DNA of 44,331 nt, from positions 1-44,331 of the IMG/VR virus record IMGVR_UViG_3300005329_000007; one strand, given 5' to 3'. A model generated the notes under the pieces. It did not search any database and was not told the origin of the DNA. It worked only from the letters and a program-made list of their open reading frames with translations. This document shows positions 22,781-29,973 of this stretch, in pieces; position 1 is the stretch's first letter, and every line of letters begins with the position of its first letter. Origin of the DNA: a virus. The position numbers were made by a program, and so were the translations under genes.

Positions 22781-24078
22781 AACCGGTTGTTCGCGCAATG
22801 GCGGACGAGATCCATTACGAGTGGGAGGAGCTGCGCCTGAAGATTGCATTCTCACGTCTGCGCGAGACGGACTCCGGTGCGGTGCGCGCGATGCTGAATG
22901 TGTCGAATGGCACCGGTCGAGCGATTTACTGGGCGCAGGTTTCGCTGACGACATCCACCGACCGCAAGACACTGACGCAGAAACTCGACAAGGCGTCGCC
23001 GCGTGAGGGCGGCTGGGAGCTGGATGTCGACCGCCTCTTCCAAGACGTGTACGACCGCCATGTACAGGTGCCACCACCGGTGGACCTCGCGGACGTGGAG
23101 CTGGAGTCGGAGGAGGCGCGCTTCCTGTTCGATCCGGTGTTGCCGGACGGCCAGGTCGCGCTGCTGCTGGCGGACCAGGGCAGCACCAAAAGCTACCTGA
23201 TGCTGTACCTGTGCCTGTGCACCGTCCTGGGCATCAATGGCGTCTTCGGTCGGCCCGCACGCCAGGGGCCGGCGATCTACTTCGACTGGGAGGTCGACTC
23301 GAATGTCGCGAAGCGTCGCCTGGTGTGGATCTGTCGCGGGCTCGGCGTCGAGGTGCCGCGTGGGCTGCACTACGTGAACATGTCGGAGCGCGGGAAGCTG
23401 ATGGACCGCATCCGCGATATGCGCTTCCTGTGCGGCAAGATCCGCCCCGAGCTGGCCGTCGTCGACAGCCTCACGTTTGCGACCGGCGGTGACCTGAATT
23501 CCGCCGAGTACGCGGCGCCCACCATGTCGGCCATCGGCAGCCTGGGCGAGGGGATCAGCAAGCTGGTCTCGGCGCACCCCTCGAAGAGCACGCGCAACGC
23601 CGGCGTCGACGACATCAGTGTCATCGGCTCGGGGCTGTTCGAGTTTCGCGCCAGGGCTATCTGGATCATGAAGCGCGAGACCAAGCGCACGTCGCGCTTC
23701 GGCGTGACGATGCTGCCCAGGAAGCCCTTCGACGGCGCGCCCGCGCAGCAGTTGGCGTACCGCATGGTCTTCGACAACACCGAGCACGCCACCCACTTCG
23801 AGCCGATGCAGCTCTCCGATGCCCCCGAGCTGCAAATGGGGTCGCTCAACCAGATCGACCAGATCCGCATGCTGCTGCGGCGCCACAAGCGCCTCGACAC
23901 TGCCGCGCTCGGAGAGCTGACGGGTATTCCCCAGGCGAGCGTCAAGACGCTCTGCAACACCGCCCCGGACATCTTCCCGGCCATCCTGGGCGGCGGTCGC
24001 GGCAAGCCCACCGTGTGGGCACTCGGAGACCCCAACGCCCAGGGCAATCTTCCCTGGTGGACGGGGGATAAACCGTAA
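22777..24078 (+). CDS. RepA-like RecA-fold replication ATPase, 433 aa
   Basis: Probable replicative helicase or loader of the RepA/AAA_25 type. The nucleotide site is a degenerate Walker A ADQGSTKS (132-139). It is followed by YFDWEVD, Walker B LAVVDS (D230) and a sensor-like VSAHPSKS (about 264-271). The C-terminus (about 360-410) looks like a winged helix (MLLRRHKRLDTAALGELTG). The N-terminal ~120 residues are a beta-rich domain of unknown type. The gene ends at the iteron array, and the first iteron overlaps its stop codon, so it may act at that origin. Confidence 0.83.
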   Translation: MKPVVRAMADEIHYEWEELRLKIAFSRLRETDSGAVRAMLNVSNGTGRAIYWAQVSLTTSTDRKTLTQKLDKASPREGGWELDVDRLFQDVYDRHVQVPPPVDLADVELESEEARFLFDPVLPDGQVALLLADQGSTKSYLMLYLCLCTVLGINGVFGRPARQGPAIYFDWEVDSNVAKRRLVWICRGLGVEVPRGLHYVNMSERGKLMDRIRDMRFLCGKIRPELAVVDSLTFATGGDLNSAEYAAPTMSAIGSLGEGISKLVSAHPSKSTRNAGVDDISVIGSGLFEFRARAIWIMKRETKRTSRFGVTMLPRKPFDGAPAQQLAYRMVFDNTEHATHFEPMQLSDAPELQMGSLNQIDQIRMLLRRHKRLDTAALGELTGIPQASVKTLCNTAPDIFPAILGGGRGKPTVWALGDPNAQGNLPWWTGDKP

Positions 24079-24255
24079 ATGGTTACGGTTTCTTACGGTT
24101 TCGGGATTTACAGTTTACGGTTTCCCGAACCGCCTCCAATCTCAGTCAAAACCGTAAGTCTTACGGTTTCCCGTCGGCACTTACGGTTTGCGACTTACGG
24201 TTTTGATCTCAGGCGGGCTCGCCAGCTCGGCCAGACTTACGGTTTCCCTGAGATC
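24070..24255. repeat. Iteron array, candidate replication origin
   Basis: Nine perfect copies of the 9-mer TTACGGTTT occur: seven on + starting at 24083, 24093, 24115, 24161, 24181, 24195 and 24237, and two inverted at 24070-24078 and 24149-24157. One copy has a single mismatch (TTACAGTTT, 24108-24116). GATCTCAG at 24205-24212 and its inverse CTGAGATC at 24248-24255 flank the right part. The region is much richer in A+T than its surroundings, lacks a credible gene and abuts the RepA-like ATPase, as iteron origins do. Confidence 0.82.
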
Positions 24256-24291
24256 AGATCGGCCTCGTCGGCCCACCCATTTAAGAGATAT

Positions 24292-24314
24292 ACGTCTCTC
24301 TCTTCTGGAGACGT
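24292..24314 (+). promoter_or_regulatory. Hairpin covering a ribosome binding site
   Basis: ACGTCTC (24292-24298) and GAGACGT (24308-24314) form a perfect 7-bp stem with a 9-base loop. The right arm contains part of the GGAG (24307-24310) that serves the GTG at 24318, so the folded RNA would hide the site. The element lies between the iterons and the gene. Confidence 0.45.
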
Positions 24315-24317
24315 GGC

Positions 24318-24869
24318 GTGACCGCAGCCGTCGTCACCGCCCAGGACATCCACCCAGGCACTACCTGGGAGAACCGCAAGAACCAGGCGCGGGTCATGGT
24401 CGTCCGCACCACCGAGGCGGGGAAGGTGGTCTGCCGCAAGCGAGACGGCAAGAACTGGACGATGCCGGTCGACGTGTTCATCAGCACCTTCCTGTCGACC
24501 GGGGAGCTGCATCACGTATGCAGCCGCTGCGGCGTCCCCGACCTCCGCATCGACGACAAGTACTGCAAGCAATGCCAGGCGACCCTGGCCAAGTTTCGGA
24601 ACGCACAGAAGACCGCCCAGGAGGCTCGTGTGCTCACCACTACCAACCGTCCGTTGATTGAGCAGAAGCACGCCGACGCACAGAGACCACCAGCTCCAGC
24701 TCCCCAGGCGGCGACGCCTGCCCAGGACGCCCGTGTCTACCGCTGGCGCATCACCGGTCGGGTGACGCTGGAGCTGTACGTCGAGGGCGCCAATGTGATC
24801 GACGCGCTCTCTCAAGCGGACCAGCAGTACCAGGGCATGGAGGTGACCGATGTCCACCTCCTCGACTGA
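24318..24869 (+). CDS. Zinc-ribbon protein downstream of origin, 183 aa
   Basis: The N-terminal ~70 residues are beta-rich (QARVMVVRTTEAGKVVCRKRDG). They are followed by a ribbon HVCSRCGVPDLRIDDKYCKQC at about 66-86, then a Pro/Ala-rich linker (about 115-135) and a beta/alpha C-terminus (YRWRITGRVTLELYVEG, VIDALSQADQQYQGMEVTDVHLL). The ribbon suggests nucleic-acid binding. Position beside the origin hints at replication or transcription control. The start is set by GGAG seven bases before GTG. Confidence 0.7.
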   Translation: MTAAVVTAQDIHPGTTWENRKNQARVMVVRTTEAGKVVCRKRDGKNWTMPVDVFISTFLSTGELHHVCSRCGVPDLRIDDKYCKQCQATLAKFRNAQKTAQEARVLTTTNRPLIEQKHADAQRPPAPAPQAATPAQDARVYRWRITGRVTLELYVEGANVIDALSQADQQYQGMEVTDVHLLD

Positions 24870-25023
24870 GCCGCCGCCCAATCTGCGGCCGAGCTGCCTG
24901 CACGGGACGCCGTGCCCGCGTGCGGTGTGGGTCCGTGTGCCCTGGGGCTGGGTGTGTCGGGTGTGCCACCCCGAGCCAGGCAGCAAAACGCCCCCGCGTC
25001 CGGCCAAGGAACGGGGGCGTTGA
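24850..25023 (+). CDS. Small Cys-rich protein at end of early operon, 57 aa
   Basis: The ATG at 24850 lies 20 bp inside the previous gene. It contains CLHGTPCPRA and CRVCHPEPG, a likely metal site, and a basic tail. Its last codons form one arm of a terminator-like stem. Function unknown. Confidence 0.6.
   Translation: MSTSSTEPPPNLRPSCLHGTPCPRAVWVRVPWGWVCRVCHPEPGSKTPPRPAKERGR
24987..25021 (-). terminator. Intrinsic terminator for the leftward modification operon
   Basis: AACGCCCCCG and CGGGGGCGTT form a perfect 10-bp G+C-rich stem with a 15-base loop. In the leftward RNA the stem is followed directly by a run of four U, as an intrinsic terminator requires. In the rightward RNA there is no U run, although the stem may still help separate the two convergent operons. 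Confidence 0.7.
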
Positions 25024-25054
25024 GCTGGTGCCCTTCGGCGGCCCCAATGGCAGC

Positions 25055-25333
25055 TTACGCTTGCTTGCGGCCTTTGCCCAGGGTAACGCCCTGGGCGATC
25101 GCCTTCAGGCGACGCCGCTCGGCCAGCTCGGCGCGCTTGAGGGCGAGCTGCTTGATGAGCCGTGCCCGCTGGCCGCTGATCGTCTCCAGCGCCAGCTCGG
25201 CCATCGACGGGATGCGGGTCCGCCCGTTCTCCCAGTTGGCGACGGTGTTGACGTGCACGCCGAGCATGTCGGCCAGGTCGACCTGATCGAGGTAGTGCCT
25301 GGTGCGCCAGGCCACCAACTCGCGGGGCTTCAC
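25055..25333 (-). CDS. XRE-family HTH regulator, 92 aa
   Basis: GTG start at 25333 overlapping the upstream stop. A Cro/C1-type helix-turn-helix occupies residues about 1-55: PRELVAWRTRHYLDQVDLADMLGVHVNTVANWENGRTRIP. The basic C-terminus (LKRAELAERRRLKAIAQG) may add DNA contacts or dimerise. It is the last gene of the modification operon and may control it or act as a phage repressor. Confidence 0.85.
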   Translation of the reverse strand: MKPRELVAWRTRHYLDQVDLADMLGVHVNTVANWENGRTRIPSMAELALETISGQRARLIKQLALKRAELAERRRLKAIAQGVTLGKGRKQA

Positions 25334-25530
25334 GCGCGCTTCTCCGCCTGGGCGGCCAGCCAGATCAGGCACGCCAGGAAGCCGATCCAGGCGACGACGA
25401 CGACGTACTCCAGATTCACGCTCGACTCGAAGACGACCTGATTGGAGTGCAGGGCGATCTCGGTCGGCACCACGTACGCGAGCATGGCCAGGGTGGCGGC
25501 CACGCCCAGGGCGGCGGTGAGCAGCTTCAC
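25330..25530 (-). CDS. Small two-helix membrane protein, 66 aa
   Basis: Two hydrophobic segments, about 3-22 (LLTAALGVAATLAMLAYVV) and 42-60 (YVVVVAWIGFLACLIWLAA), flank a polar loop (PTEIALHSNQVVFESSVN). A membrane protein of unknown role; holin-like topology is possible but the context is not lytic. GTG start overlapping the previous stop. Confidence 0.65.
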   Translation of the reverse strand: MKLLTAALGVAATLAMLAYVVPTEIALHSNQVVFESSVNLEYVVVVAWIGFLACLIWLAAQAEKRA

Positions 25531-25844
25531 GCGTTCACCTCCGCTTCGAGCTGGCGGACACTGGCAGTCAGGTTGGCGAGCTGCTCGGTCAGCTCAAGCT
25601 GCGCGTTCTTGTGGGCGTAGTGCGCGCGGCTGCGGCGTTCGCTCCATGTCCCGTAGTCGCGCGGTGCGGCGAGCGTGGTGGCGATGTCGGCCACGGCGAA
25701 TGCCTGGGCGTAGCTGGTGAGCGCATAGACCAGCTTGCCTGGGTTGCCGCCCAGGTCGCGGTACTCGCGCATGGCGGTGGCGCCGGCGTTGAGGTGGCGG
25801 TCGAAGGCGGCGCGGTACTGGGTGGTGGCGTTGGTGACAGGCAT
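25527..25844 (-). CDS. Helical protein of modification operon, 105 aa
   Basis: ATG preceded by GGAGTAGAC and a 5-base gap. All-helical: TQYRAAFDRHLNAGATAMREY, KLVYALTSYAQAFAVADIATTL and a C-terminal coiled coil (QLELTEQLANLTASVRQLEAEV). Unrecognised; perhaps an oligomeric partner of neighbouring proteins. Confidence 0.65.
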   Translation of the reverse strand: MPVTNATTQYRAAFDRHLNAGATAMREYRDLGGNPGKLVYALTSYAQAFAVADIATTLAAPRDYGTWSERRSRAHYAHKNAQLELTEQLANLTASVRQLEAEVNA

Positions 25845-25865
25845 GGTGGGTCTACTCCTGGGGGG

Positions 25866-27665
25866 TTACGCAGCCGCCGCGAGGGCGGGCTGCTGGGCGG
25901 GGGTCAGGCGGATCGCGTGGCCGCACGTATCGTTGGCGTGCTTGGCGGCGATCGCGTGGTAGGGCTGGGCCACCTGCATAGCCCACGCCTGCATCTGTCC
26001 GTGGCAGATCAGGCAGTTGGCGTAGAGCTGGCGGGCGCCCACGTTGGCGTCGTTGATCCAGCGGTACACCTTGGGCAGGTGCACCTGGGGGCCGAAGGCG
26101 AGCTTCGTCCCGTCGGCCGACGTGCAGCCGATCGACTGGGCGTAGGCGAGGCGGATGCCGCTGTTGACGCGGCCCATATGGACGTGCTTGCCACGCCGCC
26201 GAGCTGCGGCGGTCAGGCGGGCAGCGCCAGGGCTGAGCTTCCACTCGCCCAGGGGGTTGTCCTTGGTCACGTACTGCGGGTCTTTGCCGCCGCCCAGGAA
26301 CAGCACATCGAAGTCGTCCCACGGCACACGGTCGAGGTGGTCTTCGAGCCCGTTCTGCGCGACCAGGGCGGCGCGGTAGCCACGCTTGCGGATCTCGGGC
26401 AGGATCGGCGCCGAGCGCTCCAGGGTGGCCTCCCAGGGCTCGCGGGAGCTGAGCCCGGCCAGCTCCGCCTGCCAGGGGGCGATGACGTCGGGCGCGACGG
26501 CGAACAGGCAGCGCTGGCGGACGCCCGACCAGTTGTCGAGGTGGGCCAGGAAGCGCGCCGCGTTGAAGCGCTTTTTGCCCTTGGTCTGAAACTCCGTGTA
26601 CACGCCGTTGTCATGGGCGTGCACGCCAGGGCGGGCTGGCAGGTTGCCCATGAAGGGCGTGATCAGGAAGCCGAAGTCAGCCCGCCGTGCGCCCAGGGTC
26701 TCAGGCAGGATGGCGCCGCTGAGGTAGGTGATGGCGGTCTCGGTCTTGCCCGTGCGCGGCAGCAGCTCGACGAGCTGCTCCACCTGGGGCTCGGGAGCTG
26801 GGGCGGGAGCTGGCGCTGGGGCCGGCTCCGCCTGGCGGAAGGTTTTGAGGCTGCGCTCGCCCTGGAAGGTGAAGCCGAAGCGGTCCTCAATCGCGATCAG
26901 CTCCTCCAGCATGGCCGGGTTGTGCTTGGCCCCGTTCTGGAGGTCGTTCAGGCTGCCCAGGACGCAGAACTGGCAGCTCAGCCGCTCGTTGCCGTAGACG
27001 TACGCGGGGTGCAGCGACCAGCCGGCCAGCGCCTGCTCGGTCTTGCCGGACTGGTACGCGAGCTGTCGGTCGCGGAGGTCGGCCCAGGTGTGCCCGCACT
27101 GGCGGAGCACGTCGAGCAGGGTCCAGGCGTGGATCGGGTGCCAGGTCCAGGCGCGGCGGGTCCGGGTGACGATGCGCTTGCGGACGAGGTGCGTCGGCTG
27201 CTTGTCGCGGCCGTCCGACTCCTGGGCACGGATGCCCACGGCGCAGACGACGTGCTGGTAGCGGCGCAGGTAGGTGTCGATCGGGTCGCGCTTCAGCTCG
27301 CTGGTGCAGAAGCGGTTGTTGGCGTCCGACCACGGGCGCCCCTGGCCGTCCTTTGCCTGGGTGGTCTCGCCGCGCTGCACCCAGCGCTCGACCATGCTGC
27401 CGCGCTTGCGGGCCACGGTGACCAGCGGCACCCCGCACAGGTCCGCGATCTTCTGGACGTGGGCGGCCGTCTCGGGCCATTCGATCGAGCCCAGGTCGGC
27501 GGTGATGCAGAAGAGGTCACCGGTCCAGCCGCGCTCGCGGTGCAGGGCGACCAGGGCGAGGGCCATTGCCTGGGAGTCCTTGCCGCCCGAGATGGAGATG
27601 GCCAGGGCGGCGCCCTCGTCGAGGGCAGCCGCGATCGGCGCCGGCAGGTTCACCTGGGCGCTCAT
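25866..27665 (-). CDS. Fusion: PAPS-reductase-like PP-loop ATPase + TGT/DpdA-like transglycosylase domain, 599 aa
   Basis: Residues ~1-275 are an adenine-nucleotide alpha-hydrolase domain with PP-loop SGGKDS (26-31), RFCTSELKR (118-126) and CQFC (231-234), as in phage PAPS-reductase-like proteins. A Pro-Ala linker (279-292) follows. Residues ~328-530 read as a tRNA-guanine-transglycosylase-like barrel in the family's order: HDNGVY (351-356, cf. DSGGF), APD (391-393), VAQNG (435-439), FLGGG (456-460), HMGRVNS (496-502) and SADGT (516-520, candidate nucleophile Asp). The C-terminus adds CLICH and CGH, a possible metal site. DpdA-type relatives insert 7-deazaguanine bases into DNA, so guanine modification is the likely role, with the PP-loop domain activating or editing the base (inference). 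Start ATG 27665; the upstream frame is shadow. Confidence 0.82.
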   Translation of the reverse strand: MSAQVNLPAPIAAALDEGAALAISISGGKDSQAMALALVALHRERGWTGDLFCITADLGSIEWPETAAHVQKIADLCGVPLVTVARKRGSMVERWVQRGETTQAKDGQGRPWSDANNRFCTSELKRDPIDTYLRRYQHVVCAVGIRAQESDGRDKQPTHLVRKRIVTRTRRAWTWHPIHAWTLLDVLRQCGHTWADLRDRQLAYQSGKTEQALAGWSLHPAYVYGNERLSCQFCVLGSLNDLQNGAKHNPAMLEELIAIEDRFGFTFQGERSLKTFRQAEPAPAPAPAPAPEPQVEQLVELLPRTGKTETAITYLSGAILPETLGARRADFGFLITPFMGNLPARPGVHAHDNGVYTEFQTKGKKRFNAARFLAHLDNWSGVRQRCLFAVAPDVIAPWQAELAGLSSREPWEATLERSAPILPEIRKRGYRAALVAQNGLEDHLDRVPWDDFDVLFLGGGKDPQYVTKDNPLGEWKLSPGAARLTAAARRRGKHVHMGRVNSGIRLAYAQSIGCTSADGTKLAFGPQVHLPKVYRWINDANVGARQLYANCLICHGQMQAWAMQVAQPYHAIAAKHANDTCGHAIRLTPAQQPALAAAA

Positions 27666-28168
27666 CGGTCGCCGTCCAGGCGGAAGCGCATGCAGCCGCA
27701 GATCGCGTCTTGCACGTCGCAGCGCTCGACGGGGTGCTGCTCGATCGTGTGACCGCAGACGCACGGGGCGCCCTGGTGGTAGCGGCGGACACCAGTGGCG
27801 ATGCTGCGGGTGGCGACGATCCCCCGGTAAGCGCGGCGGCGCTGGCCGCGCTTGTGGGCGACGGTGTCGAAGGCGTCGGCCAGGTAGCGCACCTGCCAGG
27901 TGGTGCCGCGCAGGGTCGGGCTGTAGCGCTCGTCGGTGTTCATGAGCTGCTCGAAGTCGCCGAAGGCGGTGAGCTGGGCGGTCACCCAGTCACGGATGCG
28001 CTCTCGGAAGATGACCTCGTAGTTGTCCCAGCCCTGGGTGATGGCGCGCTTGTCGTTGCCGATCCAGCCGCCACGGTTGCCGGTGTGGCCCAGGGTCTGG
28101 CCGAAGGCGCGGGCCGCCTGGCGGGCGGCGTCAGAGTCGATGTAGGGGGCGAGAACGGTGGTCTGCAT
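27662..28168 (-). CDS. Modification-operon protein with C-terminal Cys/His cluster, 168 aa
   Basis: ATG preceded by GGAGTAGAC. The N-terminal ~125 residues are mostly helical (DAARQAARAFGQTLGHTGN, ERIRDWVTAQLTAFGDFEQLM). The C-terminus CVCGHTIEQHPVERC...AICGCMRF is a probable zinc site of CxCGH type. It overlaps the fusion-enzyme gene by ATGA, so the two are translated together and it may be a partner subunit. Family unknown. Confidence 0.7.
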   Translation of the reverse strand: MQTTVLAPYIDSDAARQAARAFGQTLGHTGNRGGWIGNDKRAITQGWDNYEVIFRERIRDWVTAQLTAFGDFEQLMNTDERYSPTLRGTTWQVRYLADAFDTVAHKRGQRRRAYRGIVATRSIATGVRRYHQGAPCVCGHTIEQHPVERCDVQDAICGCMRFRLDGDR

Positions 28169-28183
28169 GGGGGTGTCTACTCC

Positions 28184-29494
28184 TCAGCGAACGGACGCCG
28201 CGATGGCGGCGCCCAGGGCGACAAACGACGGGGCGATAACGGACTGGCCCAGGATCTCGTGGGCGGTGGTGGCGGCCAGGCCGCTGACCAGGGCGGGCGG
28301 GACGCCCTTGATTCGGGCGTGCTCGGCTGGGCTCAGCAGGCGGGAGTAGCCAGGGCGGCTGGGGTGTGCCAGGCGGGGGTCGGTCGAGCCTGCCTTCTGG
28401 TAGCCACGGCGCAGCGTCGGCACGCTGGTGGCGGCAGGGGTGAGCACGCGCTGCTGGAAGCGGTTGCCCTTGGCCTTGTCGCTCGCGCTCTTGCGGTCGA
28501 GGTGCTCGAAGCGGCGCCAGGCGTCGGCCGGGGTGCGGGCGTCGAGCACCTCGCCCAGGGTGGCGGGCCGCTCGCCTGGGGTGAGCTGGAGGTCCAGCTC
28601 CAGGCCACGGGTGGTGGCGACCATGATCCAGCGCTGCCGCGCTTCGAGCGACCAGGCGGCGCCGTCGACCAGCTCCTCGCGGACGGTGTAGCCCAGGCGG
28701 CCCAGGTAGCGGCGGATGATGTCGGCGGAGGCGGACTCGGCGTACTCGGGCACGTTTTCGAGGACGACCACGGCCGGCTGGGTGGCCCGCACCACGTCGC
28801 AGAAGGCGACCACGAGGTCGGCCGTGACGTCCTGCTCGGGGCGGTCGAGGTGCTTCTTGCTGCGGCCCGCTCGGGAGGCGCTGACGCAGGGCAGCCCCGC
28901 TTCGAGGACGTCGCACTCGGGCAGCTCACGAGCGTCGATGTCGCCCAGGTCAGCTTCGAGGGTGACGGCGCCCTGGGTGGTGGCCGGGTTGTGGGCCAGG
29001 CTCTGCGCCAGGTAGCCAGCGTCGCGCTCGACGGCGAAGGCCAGCTCAGCGTTGCCCAGGCCGCGCAGCAGGGCGTTGGCGGCGATGCCCCCGCCGTGGC
29101 ACAGGCTGCCCAGGCGGAGCGGCTGACCGGCGCCCAGGCGGCCGTTGAGGCGGCTCAGGCGGGCTCGGACGGCGGCATCCAGCGGGTGGAGCTGGACGCG
29201 GATCTCGCCAGGGTAGAAGCGGACCTGCACGCGCTCCACGGCGCCCAGGGCGTGGGTCAGGACGTCGACCACGGGCCGCCCGTCCTTGGCGCTCACCTTG
29301 TGGTCACCGGCCTTGCTCAGGCGCAGCTCCAGCGCCCCGTCCAGGGGCGAGAGCTGGTAGCGCACGCCCTGGGTGAAGCCGGCCTCCGCCAGGCGGCGCC
29401 CTTCGAGCCAGACCCGCTCGGCGCCCTTGTGGGCGCCCAGCTTGCGATCGATGGCGTGCAGGAGCTGCTCGGTCTTGCCGCTGCGGGGGTTCAC
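28184..29494 (-). CDS. DNA (cytosine-5) methyltransferase, 436 aa
   Basis: Conserved motifs of C5 methyltransferases are present: motif I LGSLCHGGGIAANALLRG (about 128-145, SAM binding), motif IV GLPCVSAS (catalytic Cys203), motif VI VVLENVPE (about 243-250), motif VIII EARQRWIMVA and a motif X-like GQSVIAPSFVALGAAI. An extra ~120-residue N-terminal domain (LELRLSKAGDHKVS, VRVQVRFYPGEIRV) is typical of plasmid and phage enzymes of this type. No partner restriction enzyme is encoded, so it probably protects phage DNA. GTG start at 29494 overlaps the previous stop; the longer frame to 29575 is rejected. Confidence 0.92.
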   Translation of the reverse strand: MNPRSGKTEQLLHAIDRKLGAHKGAERVWLEGRRLAEAGFTQGVRYQLSPLDGALELRLSKAGDHKVSAKDGRPVVDVLTHALGAVERVQVRFYPGEIRVQLHPLDAAVRARLSRLNGRLGAGQPLRLGSLCHGGGIAANALLRGLGNAELAFAVERDAGYLAQSLAHNPATTQGAVTLEADLGDIDARELPECDVLEAGLPCVSASRAGRSKKHLDRPEQDVTADLVVAFCDVVRATQPAVVVLENVPEYAESASADIIRRYLGRLGYTVREELVDGAAWSLEARQRWIMVATTRGLELDLQLTPGERPATLGEVLDARTPADAWRRFEHLDRKSASDKAKGNRFQQRVLTPAATSVPTLRRGYQKAGSTDPRLAHPSRPGYSRLLSPAEHARIKGVPPALVSGLAATTAHEILGQSVIAPSFVALGAAIAASVR

Positions 29495-29802
29495 GAGGCG
29501 AGCCCGTGCTGCGCCAGGACGGCGGCGGGAGCTGCCTGGCGGCAGACCAGGCAGAAGTGCTCGTAGCGGTTCCATTCGGTGTGGCCGCAGCTCGGGCAGC
29601 GGACGATGTTGGGGCAGCTCTGGCTGTGGTTCAGCCCGTGGCAGAGGACCGAGCAGAGCGGCATCTGAGCCTGGGGGCGCTGGGGCAGCTTGGCCAGGCG
29701 CTCAGCCTCAGCTCGGGCGGCGATCTCGCGGCGGGCTGCGTTGGCGCGGCGGGTGTCGACGCCTTGCCAGACGCTGTCGCGGTTCTTGCGGCGGGTGTTC
29801 AT
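29491..29802 (-). CDS. Zinc-ribbon protein, first gene of modification operon, 103 aa
   Basis: A basic helical N-terminus (NTRRKNRDSVWQGV, ANAARREIAARAEAERLAKL) precedes a Cys-rich domain: CSVLC, CPNIVRCPSCGH and CLVC. Two zinc sites are possible. The ATG has GGAGTAGACACC immediately upstream. It is closest to the operon promoter and may bind DNA or the neighbouring enzymes. Confidence 0.7.
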   Translation of the reverse strand: MNTRRKNRDSVWQGVDTRRANAARREIAARAEAERLAKLPQRPQAQMPLCSVLCHGLNHSQSCPNIVRCPSCGHTEWNRYEHFCLVCRQAAPAAVLAQHGLAS

Positions 29803-29868
29803 GGTGTCTACTCCTTGAGACGGTGGCGGACCGTTGACGCGGTCCAGGGCGGTGGCTGCGCTTGCCGT

Positions 29869-29900
29869 GGGGTTAGGTGCGCTGCGCGCACCTTAACCCC
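29869..29900. promoter_or_regulatory. Near-perfect inverted repeat overlapping promoter, candidate operator
   Basis: GGGGTTAGGTGCGC (29869-29882) and GCGCACCTTAACCCC (29886-29900) pair over 14 bases with one bulge and a 3-base centre. The right arm covers the -10 element of the leftward promoter, so a dimeric repressor bound here would block it. As RNA it would also form a strong hairpin in the operon leader. Confidence 0.6.
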
Positions 29901-29919
29901 AGGTTGTGGGTGCTGTCAA
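29890..29919 (-). promoter_or_regulatory. Leftward promoter of the modification operon (TTGACA-N18-TAAGGT)
   Basis: On the minus strand TTGACA (29919-29914) is followed after 18 bases by TAAGGT (29895-29890). This matches a sigma-70-type promoter and the TAnnnT form of the -10 usual in Actinobacteria. It points toward the zinc-ribbon gene starting at 29802, whose operon ends at the terminator near 24987. Confidence 0.68.
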
Positions 29920-29973
29920 CAATTCTTGTGGGTCGGCGGCGCCGGCACAGATGGGAAAGCCGGTGTCACAGAA

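Noticed and set aside
24079-24321. 80-codon frame on + across the iteron region
   Set aside because: Its protein is the repeated TTACGGTTT read through (YGF repeats), with no ribosome site; the DNA repeats explain it.
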